This document shows, piece after piece, positions 41,896-53,530 of a stretch of 64,000 nucleotides of DNA; within the stretch, counting starts at the first letter, position 1; every line of letters starts with the position of its first letter. This stretch comes from Isochrysis galbana (Eukaryota > Haptophyta > Isochrysidales > Isochrysidaceae): positions 4,168,474-4,232,473 of the forward strand of contig CM030936.1 of the NCBI GenBank assembly GCA_018136815.1, given 5' to 3'. Below the pieces are notes generated by a model. That model was given only the letters and a program-made list of their open reading frames with translations. It ran no database searches and was not told where the DNA came from. A program made the translations under genes and the position numbers.

Positions 41896-42702
41896 AGCGC
41901 GATGGCGGCGCGGCGCGCCGCTCTCTCACCGCCGCAAGGGCTCGCGCTGCGGGCTCCCGGCGATATGGAGCTCCCACCCAGGTAGAGGGGTAGGACTGGG
42001 CTTGCTGAGCCGACCCTCGCGGACCGCCGCGAGGTGCGCGCGCGCTCGTGCAGTCGCATTGGGCTCCATGGCCGCATGGTGACGCATGGTAGCGAACCCT
42101 CCTCTCTCCCTCTCCTTCTGTTCCTCTCTCTAGGAGAGGTGGTCCCTCTGGGCCCTTTTTCTCGGGAGGCGATGGATCCCATTGATCCTTATGCCCCCTG
42201 CCCGCACTGCTTCGACTTGCTCGCGCGCGCTCGCGCGTGCTGCCCCCACTGATCGCAGCTCGATCCATTGCTGGGCAAGCGGACGCTATGTTGGAGCGCA
42301 AGCGGCCTGTGGCCGCTCTGGCGAGGGTTTGCGCGGCCAGGAGGCCAGCAGACACCACCTCCCACCATGCTGAGGCGGTGCCGCGCGTGATGGGGCAGCC
42401 CATCATGCGCAGCACCGTCATTTTGACGGCTCGCGGCCTGCCGCGCACTGCGCACTGCATGCGCGCGAGGGGCTGGCAGTAGATGCCAGCAGGGGCGAGG
42501 TGGAGGGCGCAGGCGACGCCGTGCGCCCGCGCAGGGTTTTGTACTGCCTGCCCGGGGGTAACCGTGCCCGGGGAACGCAGGCGCGCGTCGCACAGCGCGA
42601 CCTGTGGTGCACTTTTGTGGTCGACGTCGATTTCGCACGAGCGCAAAAACGTTTTTGGGTCTGTGTGTTGAATGGCGTCGAAAATTTGCTTATTTCTCAT
42701 TA
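41896..42702. other. GC-rich unassigned region with a possible Cys-rich ORF
   Basis: A frame from ATG 42172 encodes MDPIDPYAPCPHCFDLLARA plus a further Cys pair, resembling a zinc-ribbon start, but stops at 42250. Longer frames exist on both strands (minus 42763-41879) without recognisable motifs. I could not choose between element debris and a small gene. Confidence 0.25.
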
Positions 42703-42936
42703 GATTCTGCCTAATATACCCATTTCCAGTAGCATATCCTAAGATCTCGCTATGAAACCTCAATCTTGACTTAGTGAATTTTCACCCTTAGAAGTTAAAA
42801 GCCCTGTTTGACCGCCCTAGATTCTGCCTAATATACCCATTTCCAGTAGAATTCCCTAAAGATCGCGTGATAAAACCTCAATCTTGACTTAGTGCTTTTC
42901 ACCCTTAGAAGTTAAAAGGCGTGTTTGACCGCCCTA
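42703..42936 (+). repeat. Tandem pair of family X-I repeats, 117 bp each
   Basis: Units 42703-42819 and 42820-42936 both start GATTCTGCCTAATATACCCA and both end TGTTTGACCGCCCTA, so the second follows the first with no gap. Both contain the AACCTCAATCTTGACTTAGT and TTTTCACCCTTAGAAG blocks of the copies at 3130 and 57575. They differ by about 15 substitutions and small indels. Confidence 0.75.
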
Positions 42937-42969
42937 ACCAACTGCCAACTGGCAGCCATTCCGAGGCCG

Positions 42970-43143
42970 ACAGCAGGAGGGGGGGCGAGGGGGGTGGGGG
43001 GACCCACCATCCACCATTTTCCTAGGCAATTTTTCGTGGTGGCAGGTCAACCCCTCAGGAGTTTTTCCTTGGGCTTCGGAGAACATTAAAAAACTAGCCC
43101 CCTCCACGTGTAAGTACTTGTAAATCAGTGTTTGACCGCCCTA
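42970..43143 (+). repeat. Family X-II repeat, diverged copy
   Basis: TTTTTCGTGGTGGCAGGTCA and a GGAGTTTTTCCTTGGGCTTC block align with 39040-39100; it ends at TGTTTGACCGCCCTA (43129-43143). Thus three copies of the same terminus lie within 340 bp here. Confidence 0.55.
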
Positions 43144-43199
43144 TAATCAATCACCACTCATCACAAACAAGGCGCGCCATAGCGTGCAGGTTCATGTGA

Positions 43200-44365
<1,166 letters not shown>

Positions 44366-46954
44366 ATGCGCCGCGTCGCCACGCTGCACATCGATGCGGA
44401 GAACGCCGAGTTCTCGACCGACGCCAAGGACGTGCAGGGCGGTGGCCTCGTTGCGCCTCCCGAGCTGCGCGACATGTCAGAGGAGCAGTACCTGGGTGGG
44501 TGTAAGCTTCTCCTCGCCGTCTCGAAGAACGATGTCACGAGGGTGAGGGAGCTGCTGCAGGCGGGCGTCTCGATCAACTTCCGTGACTACGACAGGTGAG
44601 GATCGTGGCGCGAGGCAACGTGTGCACGCGCGCGCGTGCGTGGGATGGAGAGCGGGGGGGCGGGGGCGTTGGCACTGCTGGGAATTCGCGCTCACGCTCG
44701 TGACCACTGACGCACCTGGCGCCGCAGGCGGAGCGCGCTGCACGTGGCTTGCTCGGAGGGCCATCTCGGCCTCGCGCGAATGCTCGTGCAAGAGGGCGCC
44801 AAGCCCCACCGACTCGACCGGTGGGGCGGCACCTGCCTGGACGATGCGCATCGCCACCGGCATGAGCTCGTTTGCGAGTGGCTACGCCAAGACATTGGGA
44901 TGCGGGCTCATGGCCCTGGGGACCCCATTGGGCTCATCGTCGCCGCATCCAAGGGCGATTTGGCGGAGGTCAAGTCTCTCGTCGAGTCTGACGGCATTGA
45001 CGTGAACTCATCCGCCTTCGACGGGCGTACCGCGCTTCACCTCGCTGCCAATGAGGGAAGGCTTGAGGTGGTCAACTACCTCCTCTCTGCCAAGGCCAAC
45101 CCAAATGTGGTTGACAGGTGCGGTGGCAACCACGCGGGTTGCGCCTAGGCCGGCGCGCGCCTCACACGCGCCATGCGCCACAACCTTCAGGTGGGGCGGG
45201 CACCCACTGGACGACGCGATCCGCCACAACCACAAGGAATGCGTCGCCGTCATTGAGCAGCATGGGGGCGTGCGCGGCCCCGGCGTCACCCGCTCAAAGT
45301 CGCGTGAGCTTACGTCATCGCCTCCAGCGGACCAGCTCATGGTGAGCGCCGCCGGGCTCTCCCATTGGCGTATCCACCAGCGCCAGCCGGATGATCGCGT
45401 GCAGACATCTAGGGCGCGTTGCCGCCGTCCCGCGCGGTTGCTTTGTGCGGGCATGGGCACAGAGACGCGCAGAGGCTGCGCGCTCGTACCCTATGTCCCT
45501 CCTACTTGCTGTGGGCACGCCAGCGCTGAGCTCTTCCCTGCCATTGCTCGCCATATCCCTGCGCAGTCGCTCATTGTGGACTGGCGCGAGGTCAACCTGC
45601 TGGAGAAGATCGGCTCCGGAGGCTTCGGCGACATCTTTCGCGCGACGTGGCGCGGCACGACGGTAGCATGCAAGATGATCCGCTCCGACATGATCGAGAA
45701 AGAGAAGGAGGCCGCCATCGCCGACTTCCGGTGCATACGCGGCGCTGCACCTCGCCCCTCTGCCGGCCACGAGCACAATCTCAGCCGAAGAGCACACACG
45801 GCGCTCACCACCCTCGTCCCCGCCCGCTGTGTCAGCATCGAGGTGAGGTTGCTGCAGCAGCTTCGCCACCCCAATGTGTGTATGCTCCTAGGCTATTCTA
45901 CGACTAAGGACCACGAGGTGTGCGGCGAGCACGCCCCCGGAGCGGCGGAGCGTGGCGCTCGCCGACTGCATCGACGTGCCACTGTTTACCGCTGCTCTAA
46001 CCCTGGCGACCAGGTCATGATATCGGAGCTGATGCGTTGCTCCCTGCTCGACGTGCTGCGCACGGCTAACATTGCCGACAACAAGCCGGCCATATCGAGG
46101 CGGCGCTCCATCCGCTATGCCGTGCAGCTGTCTCAGGGCATGAACTACCTGCACACATGTGCGCGGAGCTCCGCCACGCACGCCCTGCCAGTCTCACGCC
46201 GCCGTTCCATCCTCGCGGCCTACCCGTCTAGAGTTGAACGAGCGCCGCAAAGCTAGTGCCTTTGTGTCTTCAACGCACCTAGCTGATGCAGACCGCGTGC
46301 GGCCCTCGTCCCACCTCCTCGCGCCTCGCAGTCAAACCACCTATCATGCACCGCGACTTGAAGCCGGCAAATCTGCTCATCGACTTCAGCGGCGTGCTCA
46401 AGGTCTCTGACTTCGGACTCGCAAAGCTACGCCCTGCACCAACCAAGTCCAAGGACCCAAACAAGGTCTTCATGACGGGCGAGACGGGGTCGTACCGTTT
46501 CATGGCGCCGGAGGTGTTCCGCCACGAAGAATACGACGAGTGCGCCTCTCGCGCCATCCCCTCCCCGCATTTGCCCCCCACGCCAAGTCCGACCCGTACG
46601 CTCCTCCACACGGTACCGCTGCGCTCCATGCCGAGCGTGCGCACCCACGCCTACACCAAATGAACACGCACGCAGATCCGTCGACGTTTACTCGTTCTCG
46701 ATGATCTTCTACTACATGCTGCGCGGCCAACCACCTTTCATGTCGCTCGGTGGAGTCGATGCCGCTGTCGCCGCAGCATTGCGCCACGAGCGACCGCCCA
46801 TCCCGCGCGCGTGGGACGCGACACTCACGAGGCTCTTGCAAAACTGCTGGTCCGACTCGGGCTCCACACGACCCTCCTTCGAAAAGGTGCGATCAAGCCC
46901 GAGCTCTACGCCATCCCACTCTTCAGACAGGGCGTCCTCCCTCCTCAACGCGCG

Positions 46955-46991
<37 letters not shown>

Positions 46992-47252
46992 TTTCTTGTC
47001 TCTCGCCCCGCCATCGGCCTCGCCACCGCCATCCAAATGTGCCTCGACACCTGTCACGTGTGCCACAATGTCCTGAACTCCACCTATAGAGCTTGCGGCT
47101 CCCACTCGTCCTACGACTTCTCTTTTACACCTTAGGTGCTGACCATTCTTCGCCAATACTATGTTGACACATGGAAAACTAGCATCGAGGATGACCTAGC
47201 AAATGAGGCCAAGACCAGCGCAAGCAAGAATGGCGATTGCGTGATTTCGTGA
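44366..47252 (+). CDS. Ankyrin-repeat TKL protein kinase
   Basis: Nine exons join in consistent phase: 44366-44595, 44728-45117, 45191-45341, 45567-45730, 45836-45917, 46014-46158, 46332-46539, 46676-46886 and 47136-47252, giving 565 aa. The N-terminal third carries about four to five ankyrin units ([60 protein letters not shown]). The kinase domain has the glycine loop [19 protein letters not shown] lysine, [12 protein letters not shown], catalytic [19 protein letters not shown] and VDVYSFSMI, with RPSFEKVLTILRQ in the last lobe; all key catalytic residues are present. The layout matches ankyrin-TKL kinases (integrin-linked-kinase-like or plant Raf-like with ankyrin repeats), probably cytosolic serine/threonine kinases in stress or MAPK signalling. 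Intron 8 contains a CA microsatellite. Confidence 0.85.
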
Positions 47253-48117
47253 GACGTGCGCAAAAAATGGCTGTCGCGCATTTCCATCTGCGAACCTCGC
47301 AGACTTTCACTCGGGTGCCGGCAAAGTTGACCCCGCCTAAAATGGATCATAGCCCATGTCTTGTACAAGGTGTGGGCTCTTCCTCCGTCTAAGGCTGCCA
47401 TGCCAACACTTCCTGCGTACCTCTTGGAAGAGCTTACTGTCACGCAACGGACGAAGTGGTCCGGAGATCGACTTCGGCCATCGTTGCGGGGTTGTCGCTC
47501 TGTGTCGTGCGACTAGCGATAGTGAGCAAGCGACTCATGCGTGGGCAAGATGCTGTTGCCGCTTGCCGTTCAGAGGCAATTCGTGAATGTCGGATATGCG
47601 GTGATCGATCTCTACACCCTGGTGATGATGTCACTGAATGAAAATGGAGCTAGGCATGGAGGAAAGTGGGTCGCAAGGAGACGGCGTACAACATTTGAGT
47701 TCAGCAACCTAAGGATGCTCTTGGTCGCGGCTGCTGCGTTATCGCCGCCAGCAGCGATTGCCAAGGTGGTGGCAGCCATTGGCCGCATGCACTCAACCTT
47801 CGCTTGGCTTTGTCGTGGCAAGTGGTAGTAGCACCATGAGCAGGTTAGCTGGTGTGTCTGAAAGTGTCGAAGTGTTTGCACTTTTTGCATTTTTGCACAA
47901 ACCACGTGTTAGTGAAGTGCTTGCCTGGTGCGCACTGTGTGCTTGATTGATGTGCGTTTGGCTTTGTGGGCTCACAACTTCGATTTCGACGACTACTAGA
48001 AGCACGACGACTACTCCTCTACCTCTACTCGCACTACTCACGCTCAACTAAGGCCTTTGGCAGCTGCTGCTAGTTCACGCCCGCGCGTGGGTAGAGGTGG
48101 GGGAGATTGGGTTGAAA
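47253..48117. other. 3' flank and intergenic region
   Basis: No gene, RNA or repeat shared with the rest of the window was recognised. Short frames (for example 47541-47828) lack motifs and conserved structure. Confidence 0.4.
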
Positions 48118-48310
48118 CAAAAACTTCATAATATTCTTACCGCACTTGCGGCGCGTGGAACTACCACTACTTACACGTACGTAGCATACTTTCTACACCC
48201 CCACTCCCCCGGCCCTTCCCCCCCCACCATCATGCGGCTCCCCGGCTCCCCCCGTGCACTACTAGGGGGATTGGGGTGAAGGGCTTAGATATGGTCCGGT
48301 GGCCCGCGCC
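48118..48310 (+). repeat. Interspersed repeat family F
   Basis: It closely matches 54661-54850: TTTCTACACCCCCACTCCCC, CCGTGCACTACTAGGGGGAT and GGGCTTAGATATGGTC in the same order. At its right end the two copies differ, because at 54.9 kb family E follows. Confidence 0.6.
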
Positions 48311-48363
48311 GCCCCAGTGATCTGTTCCCCGCGGCGACCTCAGTCTGTCGGAGCGAAGCTCGT

Positions 48364-48545
48364 TAGGGCGGTCACAAACAGAGGGTTTTAACTAATAGTG
48401 CAAGGGTTGGGCTGCATTTTTTGACCGTGGCGCGAGGCCCAATCCCAATAAAAAACCTTCAGGGGGGGCCACCTGCCGCCACGAAAATCTTAGCCAGGAA
48501 ATGGTGCGATTCTCCCCCCCTCCCCCCCCCTCCGTCACGCGCGCT
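48364..48545 (-). repeat. Family X-II repeat, reverse orientation
   Basis: This is the reverse complement of 39000-39165 with high similarity, beginning TAGGGCGGTCACAAACAG (a 2-bp insertion in the shared terminus) and ending CCCTCCGTCACGCG. Confidence 0.65.
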
Positions 48546-48799
48546 CACGCTCTACCCGTAAAGATTTGGCGGTCGCGCCCGCGGGGGGATCGGTTCCTTT
48601 ATATCTAAGCTACATTCGGCATTGCTGATTCCCGCCCGATGCAGCGCCGTGTCGGGCTGCCGACAGTCCGACCACCCCCTGACCCTCTGGCATCATTGCC
48701 CGCGCAGCCCACCCAGCTCCTCACAGCGCGCGCACGCGGCTACCCTGGCTGCCACAGACCCCGCCCCGACCATCCCGACCCGCCCCTCGCCCCTCGCAG

Positions 48800-49499
48800 G
48801 CTTTGCCCTCACTCGAACTCGGCATCGAGAACCAGGACCAGCTCACCGACGCGGCCGTCCACGCGTGGCTGACGAGCCTCCGCATTGAGGCTGCCCTCGC
48901 GGCCCTCCTCTCTCTGACAGTGCCAGATTCGGCGCTGATCGATGAGGCGAGAGAGACCCGTGGGCGGCCTCAGGACGGACCACGTCGTAGCTCTCTACTC
49001 TGCAGCGAGCAGAAAAGCCCAAGAGCTCTTGCCAGAGCGCCTCACAGCGCATCTGGCGGGAACCCACCACCCAAAGCAGAAATCATCTTCTACCGCTGGG
49101 TGGTGGGCTTGGCAGGCGGTATTTATTGGGAATCAACCCATACTGCCAATGACGCGCGACGGCGCGACGAAAGCGCTCCTGGCACGCGGAGCTCGCGCAG
49201 CCAAGGCGCACTCCAAGGTCTTGGCAATACTTGACATGAAGTCAAGGAGAGCCATAGACCGCGGAGCCGATGCGGCGTCCGTCGATCTCCGGTGGGCAGC
49301 AGAGGCAGAGAGCCTTTGGCGGTCCGCCGCCAAACCTTTCAGCATTGGCAAAAGCGGCGGCGGCGACGGGCCAGAGAGTGGGGGGGCCCTGCCCCTGCCG
49401 CGACAAGCGCAGCACCCTTCCCGAGGAGAGAGTTCAGCCGGTGCCGTCCTAAATTGTAGGACCGCGTCCTACGATCTCCATGCATTCGTAGGACTCTAG
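48800..49499 (+). pseudogene. Coding-like region with a frame break, family unknown
   Basis: One frame starts after CCCTCGCAG (about 48800) and reads SLELGIENQDQLTDAAVHAW to about 48960. A second frame (ATG 48942 to 49499) then reads HVVALYSAASRKAQELLPER and AKAHSKVLAILDMKSRRAID. The composition suggests both were one protein, so either a frameshift or an unrecognised short intron separates them near 48950. No domain recognised. The flanks are repeats on both sides, so element origin is possible. Confidence 0.3.
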
Positions 49500-49639
49500 C
49501 CTTTGTGCCTCAAGGGTAGCTTAGGTTGAAGAATCTGGGCTTCCCACCCCCCCCCAAATTTCGCAAAAAGTTTCGCGAAACTCTTATCAGGCCCTGAGGG
49601 GGGGAGGAGGAGGCACTCGTGAGTTTAGGGGTCCAGAGC

Positions 49640-50230
49640 GCTAATCTCCCTCGCCCCAGCGAGGGGCCGCGGCGAGCCGCGGCTCTTCCCTCTTGGCTCT
49701 GGCGCGCCCCCCATCTTCCGTCTTCTTTTACCTAAACAGGGCAAGCAGATACGTTAGCCGCTCCCCCGCCCTCCCCTCTCTCTTCCCTCTTCCTCTCCTC
49801 TCTTCCCTGCAGCGGGAGGCCATGGCGCGCGCCTGCGGCCCCTCTTCAGGTCCCCAGATGGCTTGTAGGGGCCTGGGAGCACAGCTCAGGGGGCAGTCGA
49901 GGCTGGGGCATGGCCCTGGCCACTCCTGTCTCGCTCCTTCGCTGGCACTCCGCGCCCCTGTAGGTCGACAGGCGCTGGCTGGGGGGTCCTGATCAAGGGG
50001 GCCCAGGGGGAGGAGGGGCTGGTCAGAGAGATGGGCAGGCCATGACGGGCCAGGGCGGGCGAGTCCGGCGGGCCTGTGGGGAGAGGAATGGGTCAGCAGG
50101 GCTGTGTGCTCCTGGCGCAAGCCATCAGGCGTGCCAGGAGAGTGGGTGGATCCTCCCCCATGGCAGGGGAGGAGAGGAGAGAGAGGGGGGCTCGTGCCCC
50201 CCCATGGGCGAACTTAGTATAAATTTAGTT
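49640..50230 (+). repeat. Interspersed repeat family E
   Basis: It matches 54950-55430 along most of its length: GGCATGCCAAGAG-like and GGTTCCTCCCCCACGGCAGG-like blocks, ending CCCCCCATGGGCGAAC then AGTATAAATTTAGTTGG. The middle also matches the reversed copy at 16560-16930. It encodes nothing recognisable. Confidence 0.6.
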
Positions 50231-50409
50231 GGAATAACACGCCCTACACATGCGCGCATACATGTTAGCGGCTATGCGTAGCTATGTGCTATGTGAGCAC
50301 GCAGTTGCTTTGTGGTCTGCAGTCGTTTCAAGCCAACAAACACTCGTCACTCGTTGCAAGTGCAGGCAGGCGCATGCTCAGCGGCAGAGTGACGTGACGT
50401 ACATAACTT

Positions 50410-52215
50410 TTAACACGACAGCGGCGTTGACGTCGTGACCATGCAGACCAAATCGTTTCGCACCCACGTGAGTGAGTTCCTAGTGAAGTCCACAACACGT
50501 TTAGCCGCAACAATCACGGGTCCCTTCATGACCGTTGCCGGGACCATCAGGCTACGACACAGCTCGGTGGAACGAGCTGCGATCGAGTCGCGGAAGATAG
50601 CAAGCAGAGCAGCAGAGCCACCGATCATTAGGGCAAGGCCAAGCACTTCTAGAGCATCACACGTATGGGGCATCGGGGGTGGGTCGGCAGCGTCCAAGAT
50701 GGGATCTCTTTCTATTTGTGCCTTTGGCTTGTGCGTGTACTGGGAGAGGTCATTGACACGACACACCTCGGGATTATTGACGTGAAGAGGCCCACCCGCA
50801 GTCTCGACTTGGGCCTTCATCGAAAACTCTTCGCCCCGCGTAGACGGGGAGGAGAGAATATTCTCCGAGGTGGACAAAGCCGTAAGACCTGCAACTGGGC
50901 TATGAGAACCTGCATGAGGTAGTGCGACCGCGGTGGATGGCATTCTCACCACATTCTCTCGCCTCCTTTCGCCATCTCCCAATGCTTCAGAGCCATTGAG
51001 AAGATGGTAGCCCCCAGCCGCACCGCATTCCGTAGATCGCGGCTCCAACAGTGTGCCTCGCTTGTTTTCATCAATACGCATGTGTGGCTGAGCCAGAGGA
51101 CTCTCCGATACTTTCTCATTTGAAGAATAGCTGAATCCGATGTTGGGGGGCGAGTCGGGTACGCAGATTGCGGCATGATGTGCGATGCAGTGCTCATGAA
51201 ATCTGGCTTGGGCTTCCATCTCTGCAACAAGCTTCTTTTGCAGCGCCTCCGCATCCGCACAAATCTCTTGTGTCCAATGTTGAGCAGCAGCTCTGAAGCC
51301 GTTATACACACCCTCTTCGACCAAGCGAGAGGCAACCTCGTGATTGACTTCTTGGTAGGCGGACTCCAAAAGAGAAGCGCGCAAAATCCGCGACCTGATA
51401 GGCGCCCTATCGCTCCGCGAATGGAAAGAGGAGGAAGTAGGCGGAGAAGGTACTCTGGGTGTTGCAATAGGTGAAGCCTCATCCCGTGGTGTCACAAGGG
51501 GAGACGTCAAGGCAGACAGGTGGCGGAATCGAGGTATTGGCGATGAGGTTGGCACCATCTTCGCAGACTGGGGTGAAGATAAGGAACTCGACGCGTCAGG
51601 TTCTGCCGCCGCCTCTGACGCTATCCCTGCTACCATGTGTAATGCAGCTTCTGATGCAGCCTCCGATGTCGCCTCGACAGACAACTTGGCGGTCACATCA
51701 CCGTGTGCAAATGTGGAGAATGCCTCTCCTCGGGAGGTGCTGTCGGCATAGCTCTCCGATTGGAAATAATTAGGGTAACCGACCTCACCATGGTCTCTGC
51801 TTCTCACCGTCGAGCTGAATATACTTTCGGGCAGCGCGAGGGACGGTGATGACGGCAATCCTGTGCTTGACTCCTCTGGATGCAGTGTCTCTGAATGCCG
51901 AACAGCCGCCAGAGTGCGCACTTCAGCGAATGGCTTCGAGGGTCTTTGAATTGAGCGTGGTGAGGAGACTAGGCTGGACACCGACGACGAGCGGCGCGAC
52001 GAGCGTCCCGATGAGGAGAGCACCTCCTCTCGGTGCAGCCGCACGAGCTGTGAGCGGATCTCCGATTCGCGTTGCTGCCAATTCGCCCGGCTCTTCTCGC
52101 GGCGCGCGCGATACTCGGCGTCGGCAGAGCGCGCATGTTCCTGCGCGAGTCGAAGGCTCTCCGCCGCCTTGTCCAGCGGCGAGAGCGGCGACGCCTTGGC
52201 GCTCTGGTGAGGCAT
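50410..52215 (-). CDS. Hypothetical coiled-coil, tail-anchored protein, 601 aa
   Basis: Single exon from ATG 52215 to the stop at 50410. Residues about 15-65 form a charged helical region (AESLRLAQEHARSADAEYRA), followed by a long Ser/Pro-rich disordered middle with many SP/TP sites, a second helical region near 290-350 (YQEVNHEVASRLVEEGVYNG, EALQKKLVAEMEAQARFHEH), and a single hydrophobic segment near the C-terminus (LGLALMIGGSAALLAIF, about 540-556). The layout suggests a phospho-regulated scaffold tethered to a membrane by its C-terminal region. No conserved family was recognised. Codon use matches host genes, so a host gene is likely. Confidence 0.55.
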   Translation of the reverse strand: MPHQSAKASPLSPLDKAAESLRLAQEHARSADAEYRARREKSRANWQQRESEIRSQLVRLHREEVLSSSGRSSRRSSSVSSLVSSPRSIQRPSKPFAEVRTLAAVRHSETLHPEESSTGLPSSPSLALPESIFSSTVRSRDHGEVGYPNYFQSESYADSTSRGEAFSTFAHGDVTAKLSVEATSEAASEAALHMVAGIASEAAAEPDASSSLSSPQSAKMVPTSSPIPRFRHLSALTSPLVTPRDEASPIATPRVPSPPTSSSFHSRSDRAPIRSRILRASLLESAYQEVNHEVASRLVEEGVYNGFRAAAQHWTQEICADAEALQKKLVAEMEAQARFHEHCIAHHAAICVPDSPPNIGFSYSSNEKVSESPLAQPHMRIDENKRGTLLEPRSTECGAAGGYHLLNGSEALGDGERRRENVVRMPSTAVALPHAGSHSPVAGLTALSTSENILSSPSTRGEEFSMKAQVETAGGPLHVNNPEVCRVNDLSQYTHKPKAQIERDPILDAADPPPMPHTCDALEVLGLALMIGGSAALLAIFRDSIAARSTELCRSLMVPATVMKGPVIVAAKRVVDFTRNSLTWVRNDLVCMVTTSTPLSC

Positions 52216-52566
52216 GCGCGCAGGCCACCGCGCCGCTCCCTCCCCCTCCCCCCCGCTCTAGCTAGCAGCTACCCGGCGTTACATCTCTCCCCCCCTTCCT
52301 CCCCCCCCCCCCTCTCCCCCCCCCCTCTCTCCCTCTCCTTTTCTCTTTTGTCTTCCGGGGTGGGAGGAGACCCGGTAGGCATCTGGTGTTTGAACCACCC
52401 AAAGGGTGGTCCATGAATAGATAGCATCGTGATGTAGAACAGAGGTAAGTAACATCGCTAGCGTTCGTGACGGCGATACGTTGGCTCCGGCCAGAATTTC
52501 GAGATTTTTTTTTTGAAATTTGGGTTGATCTAGGGGATCCTACTAAAAAAGAAATTTGACCGAAAT

Positions 52567-52818
52567 TTGGGTGCGGAAGCCTCGAAATTTTGTCGCACGG
52601 GCGCATGGCACCTACTACCCCTACCCCGTAGCCGGCTGGCCGGCCGTTCATCGCGGAAGAGACCCAGGCGCCACTCCTTGCAAGGGCAGGGCGAGGGCGC
52701 GGAGGAGTGCAGCTCCCAGCCCTCTTCCTCCCGTCGGGCGTCGCAAGTAGTGGAGTTGGACACGCAGTTCGAGGAGGACGAGGAGTCCCAGTCCCAGTCC
52801 AGCAGCGAGCAAGGCTAG
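52567..52818 (+). other. Possible C-terminal exon, acidic Ser/Gln-rich
   Basis: The frame has no ATG but is coding-like toward its end: RKRPRRHS, then SRRASQVVELDTQFEEDEES and a stop at 52818. It could be the last exon of a plus-strand gene whose upstream part is lost; A/T-rich repeat sequence lies on both sides. Function unknown. 52260-52500 is C-rich and empty. Confidence 0.25.
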
Positions 52819-52819
52819 G

Positions 52820-52985
52820 GCTCGCTATTAATAGGCACTTTTTGAAACCCCCTATTAACGGCATATTAATTGGCTACCAATTAATAGGTTGGCTTCAAAA
52901 CCCCATATTAATCGCCCTATTAATCGCTTCTCCACCGAGCTTCCAAAACACCCTATTAATAGCCTATTAATATAAGGATTATATA
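52820..52985. repeat. AT-rich block with eight TATTAAT-type motifs in both orientations
   Basis: CTATTAATAGG, CTATTAACGG, ATATTAATTGG, CAATTAATAGG, ATATTAATCG, CTATTAATCG, CTATTAATAG and CTATTAATAT occur within 165 bp, some mutually inverted, so the block can fold extensively. AT content contrasts sharply with its flanks. It may be a small palindromic element, but no target duplication was found. Confidence 0.45.
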
Positions 52986-53062
52986 GTACAAGTTTACTGC
53001 GTTGTAGCGTTGTAGCGCTTTCCCCACGAACAAAAAAAGTTGAGGCCCAGGACCCACACAAG

Positions 53063-53124
53063 GTGCGCCCCGGAATCGAACCCCTCAACTTGCAGCCTAC
53101 GACGGGACTGCTGCTGCTGCGCAC
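53063..53124 (-). other. tRNA-like sequence, non-canonical
   Basis: On the minus strand GTGCGC (53124-53119) can pair with GCGCAC (53068-53063), enclosing a possible anticodon-like arm (GCAGTCC/GGCTGC) and a perfect B-box GGTTCGATTCC (53082-53072). An A-box-like TAGCTTAGTGCG lies just outside the 5' side. The D-arm is absent and the position-33 U is not met, so it is not an ordinary tRNA gene. A tRNA-derived SINE head or a degenerate tRNA is more likely. Confidence 0.3.
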
Positions 53125-53530
53125 TAAGCTAGGCTTAGTTCGCCGATGCTCACAAGGCTCAGAAGTAATACAAATTCATGCCATGTGCAATCTCTCTTTG
53201 TCTCCCCCCCTCCCCCCTCCTGTTCTTCTCCTCTCTCTCTTCCCCTCCCCATATCTCGTCAGTTGGTCGCGTCAGCAAAACTATAAAACTATGGTTTGAT
53301 GTTCTAGTTCTAAGTCTATCCATGGTGGTATGGGCGTCGGTCGGTCGGTCGGTCGGTCGGTCGTCGTTCAACGTTCAGCGGCGTTCGGCGGCGTTCAGAT
53401 CTTTACTTTTTCTGCATTTTTACAAGCTTAAAGGCTCTCTCTCTTTTCTCTTTCTCCCGCCAGAATCCAGAATTCTCCCCAGTGGCGGCTCTCCCTAGTC
53501 CCTAGTGGCGGCGACGCGCGACGCGGCGAC

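Noticed and set aside
41879..42763. 294-aa minus-strand ORF
   Set aside because: It includes the first X-I repeat unit and Arg/Ala-rich sequence without any recognisable domain.
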